Assembly (NCBI RefSeq): GCF_025460765.1
Contig: NZ_JAMWEG010000026.1
Span: 1-64,000 of the forward strand
Origin: Micromonospora sp. MA102
Lineage (GTDB): Bacteria > Actinomycetota > Actinomycetes > Mycobacteriales > Micromonosporaceae
Length of the DNA: 64,000 nt
Reading direction: 5' to 3'
How positions within the stretch are numbered: position 1 is the stretch's first letter; each line of letters begins with the position of its first letter. The notes beneath the pieces are model-generated. The model did no database searches and was not told where the DNA came from. It saw only the letters and a program-made list of their open reading frames with translations. A program made the position numbers and the translations under genes. Positions 23,909-32,631 of the stretch are shown here, in pieces.

Positions 23909-25077
23909 GACGAGTACGCCGAGTTCTCGTGCACGTACGCGTGCGACAGGTCGTTGGTCCAGATCGTCGCCTCCGCGTCGCCCGCGTGCAGGTCGATCCG
24001 GATGGTGACGTCGCGGCCGGCGAGGTCGACCTTGGCCCGGTCCTCGGCGGCGGCGCCGCCCCGGCACACCCAGATCCCGTTGACGGCGACGTCCACGCCG
24101 TCCGGCTCGAAGGCGGCGGCGGTGGTGCCCACGGCGGCGAGGATCCGCCCCCAGTTCGGGTCGTTGCCGAACAGCGCCGTCTTGACCAGGTTGTTCCGGG
24201 CCACCGAGCGGCCCACCTCGACCGCGTCGTCCTCGTCGGCGGCGCCGGTCACCTCGATGGCGATCTGCTTGGTGGCGCCCTCGGCGTCGGCGATCAGCTG
24301 CTGGGCGAGGTCGTGGCAGGCGGCGGTCACCGCGGCGGTCAACTCGGCCGCGGTGGGCTCGATGCCGGCGGCGCCGCTGGCCAGCAGCAGCACCGTGTCG
24401 TTGGTGGACATGCAGCCGTCGGAGTCGATCCGGTCGAAGGTGACCCGGGTGGCGGCCCGCAGCGCGGCGTCCAGGGTCTCCGGCCCGGCCACCGCGTCGG
24501 TGGTGAGCACGCAGAGCATGGTGGCCATGGCCGGGGCGAGCATCCCGGCGCCCTTGGCCATGCCGCCGACCGCCCAGCCGCTGCCCCGGGCCACGGTGGT
24601 CTTGGGCCGGGTGTCGGTGGTCATGATCGCCTCGGCGGCCGGGTGACCGCCCTCGCGGGACAGGCCGCGCACCGCCCCGCGGACGCCCGGGAGGAGCTTC
24701 TGCATGGGCAGGCGCTCGCCGATCAGGCCGGTGGAGCAGACCGCCACCTCGCCGGCGCCGACCATGAGCCGGGGGCTGCTGGCGGTGAGCGCGGCGGCGG
24801 TGTGCTCGGCCGTGGCGTGGGTGTCCTGGAAGCCGGCCGGACCGGTGCAGGCGTTGGCGCCGCCCGAGTTGAGGACCACGGCGCGGACCACGCCGCCGCG
24901 GACGACCTGCTGGGTCCAGAGCACCGGGGCGGCCTTGACCCGGTTGGCCGTGAAGACGCCGGCGACACCGGCGTCGGGGCCGTCGTTGACGACGAGGGCG
25001 ACGTCGCCGGCGCCGCTGGCCTTGAGGCCGGCGGCCACGCCGGCGGCGCGGAAGCCCCGGGGGGTGGTGACGGTCAT
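23905..25077 (-). CDS. argJ: bifunctional ornithine acetyltransferase/N-acetylglutamate synthase
   Basis: Recycles the acetyl group from acetylornithine to glutamate. The 390-residue precursor is expected to self-cleave before the nucleophilic Thr in GMLAPAMATMLCVLTTDA, giving alpha and beta chains. Other family segments are NSGGANACTG and DGCMSTNDTVLLLASG. ATG at 25077 overlaps the argC stop by ATGA. Presence of argJ means the operon runs the cyclic pathway. Confidence 0.95.
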   Translation of the reverse strand: MTVTTPRGFRAAGVAAGLKASGAGDVALVVNDGPDAGVAGVFTANRVKAAPVLWTQQVVRGGVVRAVVLNSGGANACTGPAGFQDTHATAEHTAAALTASSPRLMVGAGEVAVCSTGLIGERLPMQKLLPGVRGAVRGLSREGGHPAAEAIMTTDTRPKTTVARGSGWAVGGMAKGAGMLAPAMATMLCVLTTDAVAGPETLDAALRAATRVTFDRIDSDGCMSTNDTVLLLASGAAGIEPTAAELTAAVTAACHDLAQQLIADAEGATKQIAIEVTGAADEDDAVEVGRSVARNNLVKTALFGNDPNWGRILAAVGTTAAAFEPDGVDVAVNGIWVCRGGAAAEDRAKVDLAGRDVTIRIDLHAGDAEATIWTNDLSHAYVHENSAYSS

Positions 25078-26075
25078 GGGGCTACTCCAAACACGGGCAG
25101 TCCGGTGGTCTCGGGGAGGCCGACCATCAGGTTGGCGTTCTGCACGGCCTGGCCGGCCGCGCCCTTGCCCAGGTTGTCGATGGCGCTCACCACGATCACG
25201 CGGCCGGAGTCGGCGTCGACCGTGACCTGGAGGTGGCAGGAGTTCCCGCCGGCGGTGGCGGCGGTGTGGGGCCACGTCCCCTCGGGCAGCAGGTGCACGA
25301 AGGGCGCGTCCGCGTACGCCGCCGCGAGCACCTCGCGCGGGTCGGCCGCGCCGGTCGGGACGGCGGTGACGGTGGCCAGGATGCCCCGCGGCATGGGGGC
25401 CAGGACCGGGGTGAAGGTGAGGCTGGTCGCCCCGGTGGCCTGCTTGATCTCGGGCACGTGCTGGTGGGCGCCGACCTTGTAGGGCGACAGGTCGCCCATC
25501 ACCTCGCTGCCGAGCAGGTGGGCCTTGGCGGCCCGGCCGGCGCCGGAGGTGCCGGAGGCGGCGACCACCACCACGTCGGTGGGGAGGACGGCGCCGGCGG
25601 CGATCAGGGGGGCGAGGGCCAGGGTGGTGGCGACCGCGTAGCAGCCGGTGCTCGCGACCCGGTCGGCCGCGGCGATGGCCGCCCGCTGGCCGGGCAGCTC
25701 GGGCAGGCCGTAGGTCCAGGCGCCGGCGTGGTCGCCGCCGTAGTAGCGGGCCCAGGCGTCGGCGTCGCGCAGCCGGTGGTCCGCGCCGAGGTCGACCACC
25801 TTGACGGCGGCGGGCAGGGTCGCGGCGAGGGCCGCCGACTGGCCGTGCGGCAGGGCCAGGAAGACCAGGTCGGAGTCGGCCAGGGTGGCCGGGTCGGTCG
25901 CTCCGAGGACCAGGTCCAGCCCGGCGAGCTGCGGGTGCACGGCGGCGACGGGCCGGCCGGCCGAGGCGTGCGCGGTGGCGGTGACCAGCTCGAATTCGGG
26001 ATGCCCGGCGAGCAGCCGGAGCAGTTCGCCGCCGGCGTAGCCGCTCGCGCCGGCGACCGCGACCCGGATGCCCAT
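25074..26075 (-). CDS. argC: N-acetyl-gamma-glutamyl-phosphate reductase
   Basis: NADPH-dependent reductase, third step of arginine synthesis. The 333-residue protein has the nucleotide loop VAVAGASGYAGGELLRLL and the active-site Cys in VASTGCYAVATTLAL. ATG at 26075 is chosen because GGAGGTGAG precedes it at suitable spacing; a GTG at 26081 lies inside that ribosome site. First gene of the operon argC-J-B-D-F-R-G-H, in which adjacent genes overlap or nearly so. Confidence 0.93.
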   Translation of the reverse strand: MGIRVAVAGASGYAGGELLRLLAGHPEFELVTATAHASAGRPVAAVHPQLAGLDLVLGATDPATLADSDLVFLALPHGQSAALAATLPAAVKVVDLGADHRLRDADAWARYYGGDHAGAWTYGLPELPGQRAAIAAADRVASTGCYAVATTLALAPLIAAGAVLPTDVVVVAASGTSGAGRAAKAHLLGSEVMGDLSPYKVGAHQHVPEIKQATGATSLTFTPVLAPMPRGILATVTAVPTGAADPREVLAAAYADAPFVHLLPEGTWPHTAATAGGNSCHLQVTVDADSGRVIVVSAIDNLGKGAAGQAVQNANLMVGLPETTGLPVFGVAP

Positions 26076-26085
26076 ACTCACCTCC

Positions 26086-26140
26086 GCATGACTATGCAGA
26101 GAAGGTATCAGGCCATCCGGTTCGGCTGCAAGTATATGCA
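26086..26140 (-). promoter_or_regulatory. argC promoter with two ARG boxes
   Basis: Two imperfect palindromes of the TGCATA-N3-ATGCA kind flank the promoter: minus-strand TGCATATACTTGCA (26127-26140) and TGCATAGTCATGC (26086-26098). Between them a -35 TTGCAG (26126-26131) and -10 TACCTT (26102-26107) are spaced by 18 bases. The upstream box covers the -35 and the downstream box covers the transcription start region, the layout expected for ArgR repression. Confidence 0.7.
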
Positions 26141-26167
26141 GCGCTCAGCATGACCAAACATAAATGG

Positions 26168-27361
26168 TCAGTGCGCCGGAGGCGGGTCGCTCCGTCGCGG
26201 CCCCGGCAATTTCCGGATCTTCCACAACGCCAGGGCCACCACCGCGACACCGAACCCGGCCCAGATCCCGGCGGCGTACGGGGTGGAGTGGCTCTCCGCC
26301 AGCACGCCGAGGAAGGGGCGGGCCAGCGCGATGCCGACGCCGGCCAGGCAGGAGACCAGGCCGAAGATCATGGCGCGGACCGGCCGGGGGCTGACCTCGT
26401 TGGTGAACACCTCCAGCAGCGTCATGCCGAGGGCATATCCGAAGCCCATCACCGGCAGGAACACGAACGGACCCAGCCGGGCGGCCTGGCTGAGCGCGGC
26501 CAGGGCACCGAGCACGAGCAGGAACGCGCAGGTCAGCGCCGTTCGGCGGTGTCGCGCACCAAGGTGTCCGGCGGCCAGTCCACCCAGCACGGAGGCGGCC
26601 GCGAAGGCGGCGTACATCCAGCCGGTGACCTGGGCCGACAGGCCCAGTTCCAGCGCCAACGGCTGAAACAGGATCCGCGCGCTCCAACCGAACAGCAGCA
26701 GCAGAGCCCCCAGCCAGACCGCCTGCCGGACGCGAACCTCGGCCATCGCGCCCCGGACGCCCGCCAGCACCGAGGACAGCCGGGCCACCAGCCGCGGCCC
26801 GGTGATCTCGGGCAGGGTGAGCGCGAGCAGGAAGGCGCCCGCGGCCAGGGCGGCCGTGACCGCGAACGGCAGCCGCGGGTCCGTCTCGTACAGGTAGCCG
26901 GCAGCTAACAGCGAGAGCAGCACCGAGACGTTGCCGGCCGCCCGCGACAGGCCGAACGCCTTCGACGGGTCGATCTCCCGATCACCCCGGGTGCAGAGCT
27001 CGTACAGGTAGGTGCTGGCCGCCCCGGACGTCAGGGCCCAGAGCACTCCCCAGAGAATCCAGGCCGCGAACAGCATCTGCACCGAGTGGATCTGGGTGAT
27101 CAGCACGAACGTGAGCACGGTGCCACCGGCCAGCGCCAGGTACGTGCGCCGCCGCCCCAGCAGGTCCGCGAGCGCCCCGACCGGGAACTCGCAGAGCACC
27201 GAGACGATCCGGAAGACCCCGTCGGCGAGCACCGCCGTGGTCAGCGGGAACCCGAGGTCCAGCAGGTAGATCAGCCAGATCGGAAACCAGAACTGCACCT
27301 CGAGCAGGAACTGGGTGACGATGAAGGTTCGGACCGGGCGGCTCCGCAGCGCCGCTCTCAT
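26168..27361 (-). CDS. MFS transporter
   Basis: A 397-residue, 12-helix major facilitator. The loop between helices 2 and 3 reads GALADLLGRRRTYLALAGG, matching the MFS GxxxDxxGRR motif A, and a second copy appears as GHLGARHRRTAL after helix 8. There is no drug-specific motif that I can recognise. ATG at 27361 overlaps the stop of the upstream gene (ATGA). It is last of a three-gene operon with an anchored solute-binding-like protein and a membrane protein of unknown family. Confidence 0.8.
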   Translation of the reverse strand: MRAALRSRPVRTFIVTQFLLEVQFWFPIWLIYLLDLGFPLTTAVLADGVFRIVSVLCEFPVGALADLLGRRRTYLALAGGTVLTFVLITQIHSVQMLFAAWILWGVLWALTSGAASTYLYELCTRGDREIDPSKAFGLSRAAGNVSVLLSLLAAGYLYETDPRLPFAVTAALAAGAFLLALTLPEITGPRLVARLSSVLAGVRGAMAEVRVRQAVWLGALLLLFGWSARILFQPLALELGLSAQVTGWMYAAFAAASVLGGLAAGHLGARHRRTALTCAFLLVLGALAALSQAARLGPFVFLPVMGFGYALGMTLLEVFTNEVSPRPVRAMIFGLVSCLAGVGIALARPFLGVLAESHSTPYAAGIWAGFGVAVVALALWKIRKLPGPRRSDPPPAH

Positions 27362-28779
27362 GAACTCTTGTCGCGGCGGAAGAAGAGGTAGAGGGTCACC
27401 AGCAACGCCGACACCACCCCGGAACTGACCAGGATCGCATCCGCCGGCTGCGCCGCGACCCAGTCCACCAGCCCGGACCGCCCCAGGTCGTAGGCCGCCA
27501 TCTCCGGGTCGCTGGCGATCGACCGCCCGAACTCGGTCAACGCCAGGGCCGTGCCGAGGACCGAGGTCATCGCGATGCCCAGGAGGATGAGATCGGTGAA
27601 CATCGCGGACCGGGCCGTACGTCGGGCGGCCAACTCCGCCAGCCGGCGGGAACAGGCTTCGATCTTGTACCGTACCGGTTCCTCCAGGAGCTGGGCGTAG
27701 TCCCAGAACTGAAGGATCGCGTCCATCTCGGCCCGTACCGCACGCGTGAGGTACTTCGACAGGTCCCGCCGCTCCATGATGGCCAGCTCCGCCCGCTGAC
27801 TCAGACTGGTCAACTGTCCCTTGAGCCGCTCCAGCTCCCACCGGGAGCCCGCCGCCGCCGAGTCCGCGAGGATCTGCGACAGCCGGTTGTCGATCCGGTC
27901 CAGCACCCCGTAGAAGACCTGGGCGTAGCGCAACGCCTCCCACGGGTCGTGGAACGGGTCGCCGGGCGCCATCCGGCCGCCCACCCGGGTGTGGTCCAGG
28001 AAGAGGTAGTTCAGCCACCGGACCAGGTGGTTGACCTCGCCGTCGAGCAGCCGCTCCGCAGGGGCGCGGTCGTCCCCCGGAATCACCACGTCCTTGAGCC
28101 AGTGCCGCACCGCCTGCGCGGCGCCCGGTTCACCCGGATCCACCACCAGGCTGCGGGTGACCCACAGCGGCTCGCCGAACTCCGCGGTCACCGGGTCGTG
28201 CTCCGGGGTGGCTGCGAGGATGATCCGCTCGTCGGGGTCCGCGCGGCGCAGCAGCGCCAGCACCGGGTGCAGATACCGCCGCACGGTCTCCCGCGCCACC
28301 CGCTCACCGGTCGCCACCGCCCGAGCCTGCAGGTCGTCGAGGCTGGCCGGCACGTCTCCGGCGCCCCCCGCGAGCGCCGACGAGACGTCCGCCAGCAACT
28401 CCAACAGCAGCAGGCCGTGGTCGTACAGCCGGAAACTGATCTCCGTGATCCCGGTCAGGCCGTCGGTCCGTCCGCACAGCGCCGTCGGCAGATGCTCCGG
28501 GCGCAACGTGCCGGCGAGCACGTGCACCGGCCGCTCCACCGCGTGGTCGCTGATCGTCCGATACCGGTTCAGCGTGCTGACGGCCCAGACGTGTGCCAGC
28601 ACAACCGCCGGGGGCGGGACGGGCTCGTCGCCGCCGGGCGCCAGCCGCGCGACCAGGTCGTCGACCGCGGGTTGCTGCCCGGCCCAGAAGTCGGCGTACC
28701 CGGTCGGGTCGCGCAACGCCGCGCCGGGCACGGCGTAGTAGTCCACCACCACCGGGGCGAGGATCCGAAGCTGGGTCAC
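27358..28779 (-). CDS. membrane protein of unknown family, CorA-like topology
   Basis: A 473-residue protein I cannot assign. Residues 1-370 are soluble and largely helical, with a long helical stretch RWELERLKGQLTSLSQRAEL near 320; two membrane helices follow at about 395-415 (FTDLILLGIAMTSVLGTALAL) and 447-467 (AILVSSGVVSALLVTLYLFF), then a short basic tail. The layout of helical domain plus two C-terminal helices resembles CorA or DUF155/RMD1 proteins, but the GMN motif is absent. It overlaps both neighbours by ATGA, so it belongs to the solute-binding/MFS operon. Confidence 0.6.
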   Translation of the reverse strand: MTQLRILAPVVVDYYAVPGAALRDPTGYADFWAGQQPAVDDLVARLAPGGDEPVPPPAVVLAHVWAVSTLNRYRTISDHAVERPVHVLAGTLRPEHLPTALCGRTDGLTGITEISFRLYDHGLLLLELLADVSSALAGGAGDVPASLDDLQARAVATGERVARETVRRYLHPVLALLRRADPDERIILAATPEHDPVTAEFGEPLWVTRSLVVDPGEPGAAQAVRHWLKDVVIPGDDRAPAERLLDGEVNHLVRWLNYLFLDHTRVGGRMAPGDPFHDPWEALRYAQVFYGVLDRIDNRLSQILADSAAAGSRWELERLKGQLTSLSQRAELAIMERRDLSKYLTRAVRAEMDAILQFWDYAQLLEEPVRYKIEACSRRLAELAARRTARSAMFTDLILLGIAMTSVLGTALALTEFGRSIASDPEMAAYDLGRSGLVDWVAAQPADAILVSSGVVSALLVTLYLFFRRDKSS

Positions 28780-29876
28780 GGCCCCTCCGGCGTGAGCAGC
28801 AGGGCACGGGCATCGACGTACAGCGCCCGCCCCTGCGCCGGGCCGTTTGTGATCTTCACCTGCACCAGGATCCGTTGCGCCGGGGCCTGGCCGGCCGGGG
28901 TGCGGGCGGAGCTGACGAACGACTCCGGCCAGCTGATCACCCGGGCCCGCGTGCCCCGCGGCGCCAGCAGCAGCACGTCGCCCTTGTCGTCGAGCAACTC
29001 CACCAGCCCGCCGCCACCGGTGGGCTCCAGTGTCACCTCCTGTGTCGCCGACGGCTCCAGCTCGGCGACGATCTCCTCGTAGTCACTGCTGCGGCGCATC
29101 TGTGCCAGCTCCGCGTTGAACTCCCTCATCACGGTGGCGGCCTCGCGGGTCTTCGGCATCATGAAGTACAGGCCCTCCACCGAGTGCACCAGCGGGTCGT
29201 CGCCGGGGAGGTGGCCGAAGTCCCCCGCGTCGGCGGCCAGGGAGGGATCGGCCAGCGCCGCCTGCCCGGACAGCAGCCCCTCGGCGAGCACGTCGATCTT
29301 GCCGTCGGCCAGCGCCTGGAAGCCCTGCACCGTCGAGTCGAACTCCACCAGCCCGGTCACCGCGGACTCCAGCTCGTCCCAGTAGTCGTAGCCGGCGATG
29401 CCGCCCACCCGCAGTGCCGACAGGTCGGTGGCTGAGGAGATCCGCGGCTCGCCCTCGCGGCGGTCGTAGAACAGGACGTACTCGAAGTCGACGAGCCGGT
29501 CGGAGAGCAGGAAGCGGTCGCGTCGCGACTGGCTACCGACCAGGGGAAACATGCCGATGGAGGCGCCGGAACCGAGCTGGTCCTCGGTCAGCGCCCACGA
29601 CGAGGCGTACCGGATCTCGGGCCGGTAGCCGGATCTGCTGAGGACCTCGACGACCAGCTCGGTCATCGGACCTCCGTGCGGCAGGTCCGGACCGACGAAC
29701 GGGGCCCAGTCTCCACTGGAGATCAACACCGGCCGGGGCGGCGACGTGGGCGAGGAACGCACCCCGACCGCCACGATCGCCGCGGCGACCAGCACCGTCG
29801 CGACCAGCGCCACCACCGGTCCCCAGGTACGCAGCCGTCGGAGCACTGTGGACAGCTGGCGAGGATTCCGGGTCAC
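28776..29876 (-). CDS. membrane-anchored solute-binding-like protein (SBP_bac_3 type)
   Basis: A 366-residue protein. One membrane anchor lies at about 20-39 (PVVALVATVLVAAAIVAVGV) with no lipobox. Residues 50-290 look like a periplasmic amino-acid-type binding fold: VLISSGDWAPFVGPDLPHGG, the hinge segment LRVGGIAGYDYW and QGFQALADGKIDVLAEG. A small extra domain (about 295-366) follows. GTG at 29876 is chosen because longer starts overlap the upstream terminator. No ABC permease or ATPase is nearby, so it may sense rather than import. Confidence 0.65.
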   Translation of the reverse strand: MTRNPRQLSTVLRRLRTWGPVVALVATVLVAAAIVAVGVRSSPTSPPRPVLISSGDWAPFVGPDLPHGGPMTELVVEVLSRSGYRPEIRYASSWALTEDQLGSGASIGMFPLVGSQSRRDRFLLSDRLVDFEYVLFYDRREGEPRISSATDLSALRVGGIAGYDYWDELESAVTGLVEFDSTVQGFQALADGKIDVLAEGLLSGQAALADPSLAADAGDFGHLPGDDPLVHSVEGLYFMMPKTREAATVMREFNAELAQMRRSSDYEEIVAELEPSATQEVTLEPTGGGGLVELLDDKGDVLLLAPRGTRARVISWPESFVSSARTPAGQAPAQRILVQVKITNGPAQGRALYVDARALLLTPEGP

Positions 29877-29992
29877 GCTCGGTTCCCATCCGGAGAAAGT
29901 GGACGAGGCGCCGTCGGCGGCACCGCGGTCGCACCGTGTCTGAGGAACCCGTAGCGTACAAGATCCGATCATCCGGCCCGGGTACGCGAAAT

Positions 29993-30029
29993 CCCCGCCG
30001 GGCGCGGTACACGACCGCACCCGACGGGG
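29993..30029 (-). terminator. pheT terminator
   Basis: A 16-base stem (29993-30008 with 30014-30029) closes a 5-base loop 13 bases after the pheT stop. On the minus-strand RNA every pair forms, with two G-U pairs; on the plus strand these would be mismatches, so it serves the minus strand. Confidence 0.8.
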
Positions 30030-30041
30030 ACTCGCCGACGC

Positions 30042-32591
30042 TCAGGAACCTCGCAGCGTGGCGCCGAAGCGTTCCGCGGCCCGGGCCACCGCCGCGTCCC
30101 GGGCGGCCACCGCCTCCTCGCCCGCCAGGGTGCGGTCCGGGGCCCGGAACGTCAGCTTGTACGCCAGCGACCGGCGGCCTGCGCCGAGCTGCGCGGACGC
30201 GTACACGTCGAAGAGCCGGACGTCCTCCAGCAGCGGGCCGGCCCCCTCGACGAGGGCCCGTTCCACCTCGGCGGCCGGGACCGACTCGTCCACCACGAGC
30301 GCCACGTCGATGAGGGCGGGCGGGAAGGTGGAGACGGCCGGACCGGCCACCACCGGCGCGGCGGGCAGCGCGTCCAGGTTCAGCTCCATGGCGCTGGTCC
30401 GCCGGGGCAGCTCCAGGGTCGCCACCACGGTCGGGTGCAGCTCACCGGCGTAGCCGACCACCGTGTCGTCCACCCGCAGCTCGGCGCAGCGGCCGGGGTG
30501 CCAGGGGGCGCGCTCGGCGGCCCGGACGGTGACCCGGTCGGCGGGGATGCCGGCGGCGGCGAGCACCGTCCGGCCGGCCTCGACGGCGTCCGCCCAGCCG
30601 GCCGGGCGGCCCGCGCCCCACCAGCCGGTCGGCTCCATCTCCCCGGTGAGGGCCACCGCGACGTGCCGCGGCTGGTCCGGGACCACCGCGTCGGCGCGGG
30701 CGAACTCCTCGTCGGTCGGGCGCCGGTCCACGCCCATGGCCGGCGGGGCGCCGGCGCCGGGACGCGGGTGGAACACCGTACCGATCTCGTAGATCGCCAC
30801 GTCCCGCTGGCCCCGGCCGACGTTGCGCTTGAGGATGCCGAGCAGCGGGCCGAGCAGCGTGGTGCGCAGCAGCGGCTCCTCCTCGGACAGCGGGTTGGCC
30901 ACCCGCACCGCGGGGCGGCGCGGGTCGTCGGCCGGCAGGCCGAGCTGGTCGGCCAGCTCGGCGGAGACGAACGGGTGCGCCAGGACCTCGACGTACCCGC
31001 GCTCGGCGAGCGACCGGGCGACGGCCCGGCGGCGCTGCTGCGGCGCGGTGAGGCCACGGCCGGGGGGCGCGGTGGGCAGCACCGACGGCACCCGGTCGTA
31101 GCCGTCCAGGCGGACCACCTCCTCGACCAGGTCGGCCGGGTCGGTGAGGTCGGGCCGCCAGCTCGGCGGGGTGACGCTCAGCACCGCACCGCCGCCCGCG
31201 GCGGCGACACCCGTCTCGCCCGGGTCGTCGCCGAGCCGGTCGGCGCCGCGGGTGACCGCGCAGCCGACCTGCTCCAGCAGCTCCACCACCCGCTCCGGCG
31301 GGTACGCCACGCCGACCCGCCGCGACGGCAGGTCCACCGGCAGGGCCACCGGGGTACGCGGGCGGACGTGGTCGAGGTCGAGGATCTCGGCGCCGACGGT
31401 GCCGCCGGCGTGCTCGGCGAGCAGCCGGACGGCCTTCTCCAGCGCGACCAGCGGCAGCGCCGGGTCGACGCCCCGCTCCCAGCGCTTGGCCGCCTCGCTG
31501 AACAGCTTGTGCCGCCGCGCGGTGCGCCCGACCATGGCCGGGTCCCAGTGCGCCGCCTCGAACAGCACGTCCGTGGTGGAGGCGACGACCTCGCTGGTCT
31601 CGCCCCCCATCACGGCGGCCAGGGAGATCGGCCCGGTGTCGTCGCAGATCACCATGTCCTCGGCGACCAGCGTGCGGGTGACACCGTCCAGCGTGGTCAG
31701 CTTCTCCCCCGGCTCGGCCCGGCGAACCACCAGCGGGCCGCTGATCCGGTCGGCGTCGAACGCGTGCATCGGCTGGCCGAGCTCGAGCATCAGGTAGTTG
31801 GTGATGTCGACCGGCAGGGAGATGCTGCGAACGCCGGCCACGCCGAGCCGCCGGGACATCCAGCCCGGCGTCCGCGCGGTCGGGTCGACGCCGCGGACCA
31901 TCCGGGCGGCGAACCGGTCGCAGCCGACGGTGTCGCGCACGTCGACCGGGTACGCCGGCTCGGCGGTCCCGCCGGGCGCGGGGATGTCGGCCGGGTCGCG
32001 GAACGGCACCCCGAGGGCGTGCGACAGCTCGCGGGCGATGCCCCGGACGCTGAGCGCGTACCCGCGGTCCGGGGTGATCTCCAGCTCGACCACGACGTCG
32101 TCGAGGCCGACCACCGGGCGCGCGTCGTCGCCGGGCTTGGCCGGGCTGTCCTCGGGCAGCACGATGATGCCCGAGTGGTCGTCGCCCAGGCCCAACTCCT
32201 TCGCCGAGGTGATCATGCCGTTGGAGTTGCGTCCGTAGGTCTTGCGCGCGCCGATGTGGAAGTCGCCGGGCAGCACGCCGCCGGGGAGGATCACCACGAC
32301 CCGGTCGCCCGGGGCGAAGTTGCGCGCCCCGCAGACGATCTCCTGCGGCTCACCGGTGCCGTTGGCGGCGCCGACGTCCACCCGGCAGAACCGGATCGGC
32401 TTCTTGAAGCCGGTCAGCTCCTCGATCTCCAGCACCTCACCGACCACCAGGGGGCCGGTGACGGTCTCCCGCAGGTCCACCACGGAGTCGACCTCGATGC
32501 CGAGGTCGACCAGCGCCTGCTCCAGGTCGCCGGTGGGCAGGTCGGCCGGGAGGTCGACGTACTCCCGCAGCCAACTGACAGAAACTCGCAT
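30042..32591 (-). CDS. pheT: phenylalanyl-tRNA synthetase beta subunit
   Basis: An 849-residue subunit of the alpha2-beta2 enzyme that charges tRNA-Phe. Domain order is normal: N-terminal B1 (MRVSVSWLREYVDLP), tRNA-binding EMAP-like region (CGARNFAPGDRVVV), B3/B4 editing region (SLPVDITNYLMLELGQPMHAFD), B5, and a C-terminal ferredoxin-like anticodon-binding domain (SAQLGAGRRSLAYKLTFRAP). It follows pheS by 40 bases. Confidence 0.96.
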   Translation of the reverse strand: MRVSVSWLREYVDLPADLPTGDLEQALVDLGIEVDSVVDLRETVTGPLVVGEVLEIEELTGFKKPIRFCRVDVGAANGTGEPQEIVCGARNFAPGDRVVVILPGGVLPGDFHIGARKTYGRNSNGMITSAKELGLGDDHSGIIVLPEDSPAKPGDDARPVVGLDDVVVELEITPDRGYALSVRGIARELSHALGVPFRDPADIPAPGGTAEPAYPVDVRDTVGCDRFAARMVRGVDPTARTPGWMSRRLGVAGVRSISLPVDITNYLMLELGQPMHAFDADRISGPLVVRRAEPGEKLTTLDGVTRTLVAEDMVICDDTGPISLAAVMGGETSEVVASTTDVLFEAAHWDPAMVGRTARRHKLFSEAAKRWERGVDPALPLVALEKAVRLLAEHAGGTVGAEILDLDHVRPRTPVALPVDLPSRRVGVAYPPERVVELLEQVGCAVTRGADRLGDDPGETGVAAAGGGAVLSVTPPSWRPDLTDPADLVEEVVRLDGYDRVPSVLPTAPPGRGLTAPQQRRRAVARSLAERGYVEVLAHPFVSAELADQLGLPADDPRRPAVRVANPLSEEEPLLRTTLLGPLLGILKRNVGRGQRDVAIYEIGTVFHPRPGAGAPPAMGVDRRPTDEEFARADAVVPDQPRHVAVALTGEMEPTGWWGAGRPAGWADAVEAGRTVLAAAGIPADRVTVRAAERAPWHPGRCAELRVDDTVVGYAGELHPTVVATLELPRRTSAMELNLDALPAAPVVAGPAVSTFPPALIDVALVVDESVPAAEVERALVEGAGPLLEDVRLFDVYASAQLGAGRRSLAYKLTFRAPDRTLAGEEAVAARDAAVARAAERFGATLRGS

Positions 32592-32631
32592 GACTGTTAA
32601 ACCACCGTCTCCGTAACTCGTGCCCGCACCG

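Noticed and set aside
30435..32600. Long plus-strand frame antisense to pheT
   Set aside because: pheT accounts for the whole stretch with its known domain order; the opposite frame has no motif.
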